From: Desulfofundulus australicus DSM 11792
GTDB taxonomy: Bacteria; Bacillota; Desulfotomaculia; Desulfotomaculales; Desulfovirgulaceae
NCBI RefSeq assembly: GCF_900129285.1
Contig: NZ_FQUW01000004.1
Span: forward strand, 1-64,000
Direction: 5' to 3'
Length of the DNA: 64,000 nucleotides
Shown: positions 1 through 7,487 of the stretch, in pieces
Layout: every line of letters begins with the position of its first letter
Numbering within the stretch: the first letter of the stretch is position 1
The notes under the pieces: model-generated
The model's input: only the letters and a program-made list of their open reading frames with translations
Told to the model about the DNA's origin: nothing
Databases searched by the model: none
Translations under genes and position numbers: made by a program

Positions 1-301
1 CCATGTACAGCAGCAGCCGGAAGGGCATCAGGTAGTCCACCGTTGACTGCAGCTCCAGCAGAACGTAGAATATAACGTCGCCGCCTTTCGTCTTGAGCCG
101 GTAGATGATGTCTGCTTCTTTCTCGCTGAAGTCCTGCAGGATATAGGACTTTTCCACCCGCACCAGGCTGTCTTCGTCTATGTTTTTCGTCCATTCCTCA
201 CGGACAAAGGTCTTGAGCAATTCCAGAAACGCCCGCTTGCTGGAGAGAAGTTCCCTGTATCCCCTGTCGTGGGTGTGGTGGGGCTGTCTTTTGTCCGGCA
301 C
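1..301 (-). CDS. Rpn-family PD-(D/E)XK nuclease / YhgA-like transposase, partial
   Basis: The 5' end of the gene lies in the window and the rest runs off the left edge. The GTG start at 299-301 follows an AGGAGG site with about nine bases of spacing; an overlapping ATG in another frame has poor spacing. The visible 100 residues carry the family hallmarks: an early HDRGYRELLSSK stretch, then GGDVIFYVLLELQST and LMPFRLLLYM, the beta-strand and Glu-x-Gln core of the PD-(D/E)XK fold. Rpn proteins are DNA endonucleases that promote recombination and are often called transposases. The family is confident from the motif order; activity cannot be judged because the C-terminus is missing. Confidence 0.8.
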   Translation of the reverse strand, partial: MPDKRQPHHTHDRGYRELLSSKRAFLELLKTFVREEWTKNIDEDSLVRVEKSYILQDFSEKEADIIYRLKTKGGDVIFYVLLELQSTVDYLMPFRLLLYM

Positions 302-395
302 GGGTTCATTCCTCCTGTGGCTGTATTATACCACATCCAGCCGGAGATTGACATGAGGCGGAACTGAACCGATTCTGAATCGTACACCGGCAGTG

Positions 396-430
396 AAAAG
401 AAAAAGCCCCGCCGGCGCGGGACCGGGGCT
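396..430 (-). terminator. Intrinsic terminator of the marR-arsM unit
   Basis: Read on the minus strand, a GC stem (AGCCCCG pairing with CGGGGCT, 405-411 and 424-430) is followed by a T-rich run. It lies just past the arsM stop codon. Confidence 0.8.
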
Positions 431-432
431 CG

Positions 433-461
433 ATAAGTTAATAAGTTAAGTGCCTGGCACC
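433..461 (+). repeat. REP-like palindromic repeat, copy A
   Basis: This copy contains two ATAAGTTA units followed by GTGCCTGGCACC. The palindromic end can form GTGC-CTG-GCAC. It overlaps the 3' end of arsM and supplies its last codons and stop. Related copies lie at 1912-1943, 3783-3815 and 4691-4719, all in the same orientation. Confidence 0.75.
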
Positions 462-1271
462 GCTCACTGCATTTCGCTCCCCGGGCTTGCGCGCCCGGAT
501 GGAGGCGCTTACCAGGGCCCCTTCGTAGCCGGCCAATTGCCGCCGCACTTCCTCCGGCAGGGCCCCTTCCGGGAAGTCCGCCAGACCAAAGGGGCGGACC
601 ACCTCCATGGCTATTCCCTCAAAGCCGGCTTCCTCCAGCAGGCGGCGGTACTCTTCTTCCCCGGGTGCACCGGCCACACAGCTCACCCAGAGCTCGACAT
701 TCTGCCGCAGAACCGGGGGCACCTCCCGCCGCCACATCATGTCGGAAACGGCCAGGCGCCCGCCGGGCCTGAGCACCCGGAAAACTTCCCGGAGCACGCG
801 GCTTTTGTCCGCGGCCAGGTTGATCACGCAGTTGGAGATGACCACGTCCACATGATTATCGGGCAGGGGGATGTTTTCCATCTCCCCTTTAATAAATTCA
901 ACATTGGTCACCCCGCTGCGGAGCTGGTGCTCCCGCGCCAGGGCGAGCATTTCCTCGGTCATGTCCAGGCCGTACACCCTGCCCGCCGACCCCACCTGCC
1001 GGGCGGCGAGCAGCACGTCCAGCCCGGCGCCGCTGCCCAGATCCAGGACCACCTCCCCCGGCTGCAGCCCGGCCAGGGTGATAGGGTTGCCGCACCCCAG
1101 GGAGGCTTCGAGCAAATCCCGGGGCAGCCCCTCCGTCTCTTCCGGGGCGTAATACGGCCCGCAGCCGCACCCGGCCGGTGAGCAGCAGCACCCGGCACTG
1201 CCGGACCGGGCTGAACTGGCCAGGGCGGCATACTTTTCCCGCACGGCTTTCTTCAAAACATCATCCACCAC
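438..1271 (-). CDS. arsM: Arsenite S-adenosylmethionine methyltransferase
   Basis: This 277-residue cytoplasmic enzyme would methylate As(III) using SAM, giving volatile or exportable methylarsenicals. The SAM-binding motif VVLDLGSGAGLD lies at about 74-85. Three cysteines in the expected spacing of the family, near residues 60, 148 and 198, are the likely As(III) ligands. A further cluster, CCC then CGC, sits near residues 28-37. The start overlaps the end of the upstream marR gene by about 11 bases, so the two are translationally coupled. The C-terminal extension ending in ARHLTY is encoded by a REP-like repeat and is probably not part of the ancestral enzyme. Confidence 0.93.
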   Translation of the reverse strand: MVDDVLKKAVREKYAALASSARSGSAGCCCSPAGCGCGPYYAPEETEGLPRDLLEASLGCGNPITLAGLQPGEVVLDLGSGAGLDVLLAARQVGSAGRVYGLDMTEEMLALAREHQLRSGVTNVEFIKGEMENIPLPDNHVDVVISNCVINLAADKSRVLREVFRVLRPGGRLAVSDMMWRREVPPVLRQNVELWVSCVAGAPGEEEYRRLLEEAGFEGIAMEVVRPFGLADFPEGALPEEVRRQLAGYEGALVSASIRARKPGERNAVSGARHLTY

Positions 1272-1722
1272 AGCATCCCCCTTTTACTTTCTGCACGGCT
1301 TCCGCCAGCCGTTCCAGGCTCCGGAGCACGCCGGCCCTCTCCTCCGCCGGTATCTCTTCCAGTATGGCGCGGGCATACTCCTGCATTCCGCGGCTGATGC
1401 CCTCCACCAGCTCCCTGCCGGCATCCGTCAGCACCAGCCTCAAACGGCGCCGGTCAAGGCCGTCCGCCTCCCTGCAAAGGAGCTTCTGCCTGACCAGGCC
1501 GTCCGCCACCCGGCTAACAGTGCTCAGGTCCAGGCCCAGCGCCGCCGCCAGGTCGCTGGGGGAGGCATCCCCGCCCTCCTGCCGGGAAACTTCCAGCAGC
1601 AGGTGGCACTGGGAGAGGGTGATCCCGCAGCAGCCCACCTCACTTTTCTCCAGCACACGCATCGCCCGGCCGAGTTCCCCCAGCAGGCGGCACAGCCGCG
1701 CGGCCATAGCTTCCATGTCCAT
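1261..1722 (-). CDS. MarR-family regulator with cysteine pairs
   Basis: This is a winged-helix MarR/SlyA-type regulator of about 153 residues. The DNA-binding region reads SPSDLAAALGLDLSTVSRVADGLV followed by the wing LDRRRLRLVLTDAGREL. Unusually it has a VGCCG motif near residue 31, a cysteine a few residues later, and a C-terminal GGCCGG, ligands suited to As(III) or another soft metal. It is co-transcribed with and overlaps arsM, so its likely role is arsenic-responsive repression. Two tandem 13-bp half-palindromes lie over its promoter. The start is uncertain: ATG at 1722 or 1716 both fit the AAGGGTGAGG site, and a GTG at 1731 has no ribosome site. Confidence 0.85.
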   Translation of the reverse strand: MDMEAMAARLCRLLGELGRAMRVLEKSEVGCCGITLSQCHLLLEVSRQEGGDASPSDLAAALGLDLSTVSRVADGLVRQKLLCREADGLDRRRLRLVLTDAGRELVEGISRGMQEYARAILEEIPAEERAGVLRSLERLAEAVQKVKGGCCGG

Positions 1723-1737
1723 CTGCCTCACCCTTTA

Positions 1738-1768
1738 TATTGTATCATGCAACGGTTGTATTATGCAA
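1738..1768 (-). promoter_or_regulatory. Promoter and tandem operator of the marR-arsM operon
   Basis: On the minus strand, TTGCAT (1763-1768) and TACAAT (1739-1744) are spaced by 18 bases and form a credible sigma-A promoter. The same stretch holds two near-identical imperfect palindromes, TTGTATCATGCAA at 1740-1752 and TTGTATTATGCAA at 1756-1768, repeated with a 16-base period. MarR dimers bind such sites, so occupancy would block both promoter elements. Confidence 0.7.
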
Positions 1769-1873
1769 GTATACCCCCGCAGGCCGGGGGCAAATTTCCA
1801 AACTGGCCGCGGGGCCTTTAAGGCAGGCAGCATGCCCCGGACAGGCAGACAGCGCCATAACCCGGTGAGAAAA

Positions 1874-1901
1874 TAAAAAAACCCCTGCCTCCAGGCAGGG
1901 G
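1874..1901 (-). terminator. Intrinsic terminator after the subtilase gene
   Basis: On the minus strand the stem CCCCTGCC / GGCAGGGG is followed by TTTTTTT. It ends the subtilase transcript. Confidence 0.85.
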
Positions 1902-1911
1902 GAGATACGGG

Positions 1912-1943
1912 AGGTTAACGAGCAAGATGCCTGGCACCGATTG
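1912..1943 (+). repeat. REP-like palindromic repeat, copy B
   Basis: A diverged copy: the A/T-rich lead is degenerate (GGTTAACGAGCAAGA) but TGCCTGGCACC is intact. It lies between the subtilase stop codon and its terminator. Confidence 0.55.
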
Positions 1944-1957
1944 CCACCTTGATCTGG

Positions 1958-3634
1958 TTATCTCCCTAACTGCTCCGCCGCAGCATCTTGAACATAAATA
2001 TCCAAATTATAGTTTTCCTTCAGCTTTTGCCCCGAAGTGGCGGTCAGGCCGGCATCCACCCGCAGGGTGTAGGTCTGGCCAGCGGCCAGGGCATCGCGGG
2101 GCTTGAGCCAGAAGGTGGTGTAGCCGCCGGTTTCACCTGTGTTCACCTCGCCTACAAAATATAGCGTGCAGGGCAGCTCGGCACCTCCGGCAGTGAGCAG
2201 GTGGAAGTGGGAGGAGGTATTCCCATCTATCTTCACCGGCAGGTTGAAGTCAATCTGCAAAATCTGGCCCGGCTCCATAACGATCCCACCGCCACCGCCG
2301 CCCCCGCCCGGGGTGCCTGCACCCGCCAGCTGCGCGGCCACCAGATCCAGATCCAGGCGGCCGTAGCCGGCGTAGTCATCTTTCCCCGGCGGGCCAATAT
2401 CCACGGCGCCCTTCTGGATTATCTCCGCCACCTGATCCGGCCCGGCACCGGGTAGCTGCGATTTAATTATGGCCGCAGCGGCCGAAACAAAGGGCGCCGC
2501 TATGGACGTTCCGCTGACGACGGTATATTCGGGATAAAAGGCATCGGTTGATAGAACATCCACTCCCGGTGCTGCCACCATAATTTCCGGCCCGTGATTT
2601 GAAAAATAGGCCACCCCGTCGCCCTCATCGCTGGCGGCCACGGCGATCACATGGGGCAAAGCCGCCGGGTAGAACACCGGACCGCCTTCATTGCCGGCGG
2701 CGGCCACCACCACCACGCCGCGCTCCCACGCATAGTCAACCGCATCGGCCAATGCCTGAGAGTACTGTGGACCGCCCAGGCTGAGGTTGATCACCTGTGC
2801 CCCACAGTCAACGGCGTGGGCAATGGCCTGGCTCACCCAATAGATATTAGTTTCCCCCAGCCAGTTGAAGACCCTCAAGGGCAGTATCTGTACATTTTGC
2901 CGCCCGGCGGTACCGGCAATGCCGGTGGCGTTGCCGGTGGCGGCAGCGATAACACCGGCCACTTCCGTACCGTGCCCGTCCAGATCCAGCGGGTATGAAT
3001 CGTTTAATACAAAATCCCAGGCTCCATCAAGCGAAATGCGCCCCTGCAGATCTTCGTGATAAAAATCGATGCCCGTGTCAACCACGGCCACAATCACCGG
3101 TTCCTGATTTGGCGCCAGCTTATCCCATGCCCCGGCGGCATTGATCGTGTGCAGTGCCCACTGGTCAAAAAACAGGGGATCGTTTGGGACGTACATCATA
3201 TGCAGGGGATAATTGGGCTCCGCATACTCTACGCGCCCGCTCCGCTTTAATTCTGCAATGGCCTCCTCCCTGTCTTTTACCCGGAGCAGGGACAAATCCC
3301 CTTTTTCGTGGATTTTTTCGGCAGCACATTTTTTGAGAAGCGCCTCTTTGCTTACTCTATCCGATGACTTTTTCCATTTCACAATAATCTCCCGGCTGTA
3401 GTCCCGGGCGGGCATATGTTTCTCCCGCTGGCGCCGTTCTTCAATCAACTGGCGGACAGTTTCTTTTAAGGCGTAGGCATGGCCGGCCACAGAAGGCACC
3501 TGCTCACTTCCGAACCGGTAAGCCTGCACACTCTTCGTCGTCTGGGCCGCCGCCCCGGGTGCATAAACGGCCATAAGCATCAGAAGAAACAACAACCCCG
3601 CCAGAAACTGATAATAGAATTTTTTCGCGGGCAA
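1958..3634 (-). CDS. Secreted subtilisin-like serine protease (S8)
   Basis: A 558-residue exported protease. Residues 1-30 form a signal peptide with a long hydrophobic core ending in AAA. Residues 80-140 resemble an I9-type propeptide (REIIVKWKKS ... VEYAEPNY). The catalytic domain follows with the full triad: Asp186 in DTGID, His221 in DGHGTEVAG, Ser377 in GTSIAAP, and the oxyanion Asn315 in AAGNEGG. An uninterrupted eight-glycine linker near residue 450 connects to a C-terminal beta-sandwich-like domain of about 100 residues. The start is TTG at 3634, preceded by GGGGGGA with suitable spacing. Its gene is monocistronic, with its own terminator. Confidence 0.93.
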   Translation of the reverse strand: MPAKKFYYQFLAGLLFLLMLMAVYAPGAAAQTTKSVQAYRFGSEQVPSVAGHAYALKETVRQLIEERRQREKHMPARDYSREIIVKWKKSSDRVSKEALLKKCAAEKIHEKGDLSLLRVKDREEAIAELKRSGRVEYAEPNYPLHMMYVPNDPLFFDQWALHTINAAGAWDKLAPNQEPVIVAVVDTGIDFYHEDLQGRISLDGAWDFVLNDSYPLDLDGHGTEVAGVIAAATGNATGIAGTAGRQNVQILPLRVFNWLGETNIYWVSQAIAHAVDCGAQVINLSLGGPQYSQALADAVDYAWERGVVVVAAAGNEGGPVFYPAALPHVIAVAASDEGDGVAYFSNHGPEIMVAAPGVDVLSTDAFYPEYTVVSGTSIAAPFVSAAAAIIKSQLPGAGPDQVAEIIQKGAVDIGPPGKDDYAGYGRLDLDLVAAQLAGAGTPGGGGGGGGIVMEPGQILQIDFNLPVKIDGNTSSHFHLLTAGGAELPCTLYFVGEVNTGETGGYTTFWLKPRDALAAGQTYTLRVDAGLTATSGQKLKENYNLDIYVQDAAAEQLGR

Positions 3635-3782
3635 AGCATCATTCCCCCCTGTTGCATATTTCCCGAAACAACTTCTTTACCAAGCAAGGGACCATTTCCT
3701 TTAGCATTCTGAGCAAAAGGATGAGATTACAAAAGTAAAACGCTCCGGGGCCCCCCCAGGGCACCGGCCCTAACGCCGTTAA

Positions 3783-3815
3783 CAATAATAAATTAACAGG
3801 TTAATTGCCTGGCAC
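3783..3815 (+). repeat. REP-like palindromic repeat, copy C, at the 3' end of the RAYT gene
   Basis: AATAAATTAACAGGTTAATT precedes GCCTGGCAC. The repeat encodes the last residues (ARQLTC) and stop codon of the transposase, so with copy D it brackets the gene. Confidence 0.65.
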
Positions 3816-4638
3816 GGGATAGAAGTTTGTAAACAGCCACCGAAGAGATGCGAATATTTTGGCCTATTTCTTGCAACGTATATCCCTGCGCCAGTGCTTC
3901 CCTGGCGTACCAAACTTTATACGGCACCAGCGATCTTTTTCTGGATCCGCTCTTTATTTGCGCAAACTCTTCCATATTCACTCCGGAAGCCATGAGGATT
4001 TCATCCAACCGCTTCCTGGTGGGTACAGCCTGTCTTGGCTCAACCTTTAAAGCAAAAGATTCCCGGCCGATAAATGAAACATTCTCCCAGTCCTTATCAT
4101 CATCCTGTTCCATAAGTAAGACATACTTTTTAAAGGCCCTCCCCGGATCGTCATCCAGGATGTCCAGCAGCTGCTTTGTATGTACAAATCCACTACCCTC
4201 TCCGCGATAATCAGCATCGCTGCTCCATTTATAATCAGCCACTCCCGTGCATAAACCAGCCCGGACAGGATTACGGTGTATGTACCTGACAACTGCCAGA
4301 AGATACCGCTCGTTTTCAATTGGGACGGCCTTATACCTGCTTTCAAAAACGTGGCCGGTCCGACCCCGCTCACGGTTGTAATACCGGCTGAAGCGGGTAT
4401 TCAAACGGTGCATTACTTTGCTCAGGGGCTCTTTATTCGTACGGACGGCCAGGTGGAAATGATTGTTCATTATTACATAAGCAAAAATTTCCAGGCCGTC
4501 CACGTTAACGGCGTGCCGCAACTGCTCAAGCAGATACTCCTTGTGCTCCGGCATAATAAATATAAACTCCCTGTTGTTGCCCCGCTGGATTACGTGGTAC
4601 ATTGCGCCCTCAAACTCTATTCTTGGTCTCCTACCCAA
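3793..4638 (-). CDS. REP-associated tyrosine transposase (RAYT, Y1 HUH type)
   Basis: A 281-residue IS200-like single-domain HUH nuclease. It begins GRRPRIEFEGAMYHVIQRGNN, carries the HUH metal motif in NNHFHLAV, and the helix with the likely catalytic tyrosine in VVRYIHRNPVRAG. The last 60 residues (YTLQEIGQNIRISSVAVYKLLSRA) form a DnaA/sigma-like helix-turn-helix found on this RAYT subgroup. A TTG at 4636-4638 preceded by GGGGGTGA is the best start; it opens directly on the conserved GRRPR motif. The gene is intact, is flanked by copies C and D of a palindromic repeat, and probably mobilises such repeats rather than a classical insertion sequence. Confidence 0.88.
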   Translation of the reverse strand: MGRRPRIEFEGAMYHVIQRGNNREFIFIMPEHKEYLLEQLRHAVNVDGLEIFAYVIMNNHFHLAVRTNKEPLSKVMHRLNTRFSRYYNRERGRTGHVFESRYKAVPIENERYLLAVVRYIHRNPVRAGLCTGVADYKWSSDADYRGEGSGFVHTKQLLDILDDDPGRAFKKYVLLMEQDDDKDWENVSFIGRESFALKVEPRQAVPTRKRLDEILMASGVNMEEFAQIKSGSRKRSLVPYKVWYAREALAQGYTLQEIGQNIRISSVAVYKLLSRARQLTC

Positions 4639-4690
4639 AAAATTCACCCCCTGCCACCCATTGTAACAGGGGCCCACCAACCCTTCAACT

Positions 4691-4719
4691 ATAAGTTAAT
4701 AAGTTAGGTGCCTGGCACC
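4691..4719 (+). repeat. REP-like palindromic repeat, copy D, upstream of the RAYT gene
   Basis: It has two ATAAGTTA units and then GGTGCCTGGCACC, which folds as GGTGC-CTG-GCACC. It is nearly identical to copy A, more than 4 kb away. Confidence 0.75.
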
Positions 4720-4759
4720 ACCTGCTTCTAACTTGAGTTATACCTAACCAAAAAGAGTT

Positions 4760-4791
4760 AAAAAAAACCCTCACGCCATACGGCATGAGGG
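4760..4791 (-). terminator. Terminator of the surface-protein operon
   Basis: On the minus strand the ten-base stem CCCTCATGCC / GGCGTGAGGG is followed by eight T. It lies about 75 bases past the stop of the gene at 4868-7450. Confidence 0.88.
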
Positions 4792-4867
4792 CTCTGTTAC
4801 AACTCATATCGCTAACGAATGTGCTTGTTGTGTTAAGAATCGTATAGCTGCTTGCTGTTTAGTTGGT

Positions 4868-7450
4868 TTATTCAGCATTTACTACATTTATAGTACCAGT
4901 GATACTGGTAATCACCTTGTTATTATCAACATTTATTAGCTTCACAGTCACATCATAAGAACCAGCTACACTGGCGCCTACGTACACGTCAGTGTCTGCA
5001 GTGTAACCCGGAGTTAGCATGAAGCCCGCCGGCGGGCCCCAGCCAACTTTATTAATGTCATACCACTGCTCACTGACATTATCGTATGCCCACAATTGGA
5101 TATTATTTACGTCTACTGGAGCTATTCTTACCTTATCCCAGGTAACACTGGTATTATTAGTTAAGGTTACCTTTATTGGGGTGCCGTTTATAAAATTGTT
5201 ATCACTACCGCTAGGTTCTTCAGTTCTTACAGTGTAGCTTTCTTGAAGCCCGGTATAGGTTAAGCTCGGAGCCACTGCTGTAATGTTAAGCAACTCATTA
5301 TCTAACTCAATAGTTACATCATTTATTACTACTCCTCTTATGACAAAGGTGGCAGATCCTTCGCTAGCAACAACACCATTTTCAATAATACTGCTATTGT
5401 CAGTGCTAAAGAGTACATCAGTAATATTATCAGCAGTTACTGGTTGGTCACCCAACTTGCCAGTTACCTCAAAAGCTTCTTTTAAGCAATCAACAATATT
5501 TTGGCCAACGCCAACTGTCAAGGAAGATTTCGTAAGCTCAACAGTTGGCTTGGGAGTGGTATCAACTACTTCAAATGTTCCGCTGAAGACTGGTAGAGAT
5601 CCTACTTTAATGGTTACATCGTAGGACTTACCAGCTTCGAAGTTAGAAGCATCAATTACTATGGTACTATCAACAATACTTACACCATCACTAACACCTT
5701 CAATTTCACCTGCAAGATATTCTACAACTTGATTCACTTTAACACCATTAGCGTCTACTGCGTAAACTTTTAGCGTCATTTGGCTTTCGTTTTCTTCAGT
5801 AGCTGGATCATTATACTTATTTAGCTGAGATTTAAATCCTTCCACAGTATAATCCGCTACTGCCCCGGCTTTTACCACAGTTACGTTGACAACAGCTTTA
5901 ATTGTAGTTCCTTCTACGGCAAACTCAACGGTGGCAGTTCCTTCCTTCCCTTGAACAGGGTTAATAGTAAATGTTGCATTCGTACCAGTAATTGTTTCTG
6001 TAGTAGAATCCAGCGTTATAATCCCCGTTCCCGTCTTTACTGTAGCAGTCACGGTAGCATTGCTAAGTACAATCTTATCCCCAAACTGGTCCTTGAAGGT
6101 TAGTGTTACTGACTCAGGGGTAAGCAGGGAAGAGGACAAAGTTATATCAGTTTTATTCAGCTCTATAGCGCTAAACTTAGCTTGTTCCCCTACTGTGATT
6201 TCCACTGTTTCGGAGAAGTAGGTTACACCATTTTGACTAAACATGATTTTAACGGGAACTGTGCCAGTGGCTATCGGTGTCACGACACCAGTGTTTTTGT
6301 CAACAAGCGCTACGGTCTTATCAAGTGATTCGTATGTTACAATGGTATTTTCTAAAATATTGCTATTTTGCAAGTCGTGTTTATTCCCAAACTGGTCTTC
6401 TACCTGCAGGTAAAATTCAGGTGTCGTACCTGCCTTAACGAGTTTATTCTGTACATAACCTTCATCATCGAAATTTACAGATCCAGTAGCAAGTGTCCAA
6501 TTCAGAAGCTTCGCTACTTTGGGTGTTTCGCCTTTAACTGTGATACGGTCACTTTTGATTACTGTTCCATCTTCGTTTGTGTACTTGATTACAACAAAAG
6601 CAGTTTCGCTGTTTCCAAGGGTAATTTCTCCGTTAGTGATTGGCACAGTAGATTCGAATTCTACCTGCACATCATCGGTAACGTCTAATCCATTTACATC
6701 ATAGACTTTGTATTTAATAGCGGTTGGCACTTCGGCAGGAACAACCTGGTTAGTTGCTACTATTTTTGCTACTTCGGCAACTACGAATTTATATGAAGCA
6801 GTTACGGTCTCTTCACCAATGTTGAAAATAAAGTCATAGGTGTTTCCGCTCTCTAATGCTTCGTAAAATTCAATGGTAGCAACACCTTTTTCGATAGTTA
6901 CAGCCTTAACATATTGTTTAGTATTGGTCTCAGTATTTTTAACTGTAACATCAGACTTAGTAAACTCTACATCCTCCTGATTGAATGTTACTTCAACAGT
7001 AGTTGGGTTAATCGCACTTACACTTACCACTTCCAGCTGCCCTGGTTCAGTCTCCACAGGTTTCTCGACTACCTGGCCGTTCTCTTCAACCATGTTGTGG
7101 GTGGGCTGAAGAGCTTCGCCCTGGGGTTCACTGCCACCCAGCACCGCCTGAACGGTATCGGCATAGCTACCGCCGTATTTGAATGTTGAATCGAAATCAA
7201 CCTTTACGCCGGCACTATCATCTATAACAACTTTTTTATTGTTCATAAACGCCCATTGGAAGCTGTTTTTGAAGTGATTTGCCAGAGCCTGGGATGTGCC
7301 AAGTTTTGTATAGTCGTAGTTATAGACCTTATTGTCCTGGGCCGTAACCTTAACAGCCAGTGGTGCTGCATAGGCCACACTGGAAAGCACCAGCGAGAGC
7401 ACCATCAGCACTGCCAGCACTGACCAGACTTTCCGCCTTGTTCTGACCAT
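4868..7450 (-). CDS. Large exported surface protein with Ig-like repeats, S-layer candidate
   Basis: An 860-residue protein with a clear signal peptide cleaved after SSVAYA. The mature part starts with a roughly 90-residue unique region (VKVTAQDNKVYNYDYTKLGT ...) and continues as a chain of beta-rich Ig/BIG-like modules, each with V-x-V-T-F strands and linkers such as ELTKSSLTVGVGQ or ELNKTDITLSSS. It is rich in Thr, Val, Asn and acidic residues. No SLH domain, LPXTG or C-terminal membrane anchor is seen. The coding sequence is clearly more A/T-rich than its neighbours, which fits a highly expressed S-layer gene or transfer. It sits 37 bases behind the SLH-protein gene, so the two are probably one operon and two parts of one envelope layer. 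Confidence 0.75.
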   Translation of the reverse strand: MVRTRRKVWSVLAVLMVLSLVLSSVAYAAPLAVKVTAQDNKVYNYDYTKLGTSQALANHFKNSFQWAFMNNKKVVIDDSAGVKVDFDSTFKYGGSYADTVQAVLGGSEPQGEALQPTHNMVEENGQVVEKPVETEPGQLEVVSVSAINPTTVEVTFNQEDVEFTKSDVTVKNTETNTKQYVKAVTIEKGVATIEFYEALESGNTYDFIFNIGEETVTASYKFVVAEVAKIVATNQVVPAEVPTAIKYKVYDVNGLDVTDDVQVEFESTVPITNGEITLGNSETAFVVIKYTNEDGTVIKSDRITVKGETPKVAKLLNWTLATGSVNFDDEGYVQNKLVKAGTTPEFYLQVEDQFGNKHDLQNSNILENTIVTYESLDKTVALVDKNTGVVTPIATGTVPVKIMFSQNGVTYFSETVEITVGEQAKFSAIELNKTDITLSSSLLTPESVTLTFKDQFGDKIVLSNATVTATVKTGTGIITLDSTTETITGTNATFTINPVQGKEGTATVEFAVEGTTIKAVVNVTVVKAGAVADYTVEGFKSQLNKYNDPATEENESQMTLKVYAVDANGVKVNQVVEYLAGEIEGVSDGVSIVDSTIVIDASNFEAGKSYDVTIKVGSLPVFSGTFEVVDTTPKPTVELTKSSLTVGVGQNIVDCLKEAFEVTGKLGDQPVTADNITDVLFSTDNSSIIENGVVASEGSATFVIRGVVINDVTIELDNELLNITAVAPSLTYTGLQESYTVRTEEPSGSDNNFINGTPIKVTLTNNTSVTWDKVRIAPVDVNNIQLWAYDNVSEQWYDINKVGWGPPAGFMLTPGYTADTDVYVGASVAGSYDVTVKLINVDNNKVITSITGTINVVNAE

Positions 7451-7487
7451 TCAATTTAACCTCCCAAACTGGAATTTGCTTAGTTGA

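Noticed and set aside
450-1181. Long plus-strand open frame opposite arsM
   Set aside because: Antisense of a clear arsM; composition is His/Pro/Gly-rich as expected from the reverse of GC-rich coding DNA, with no ribosome site.
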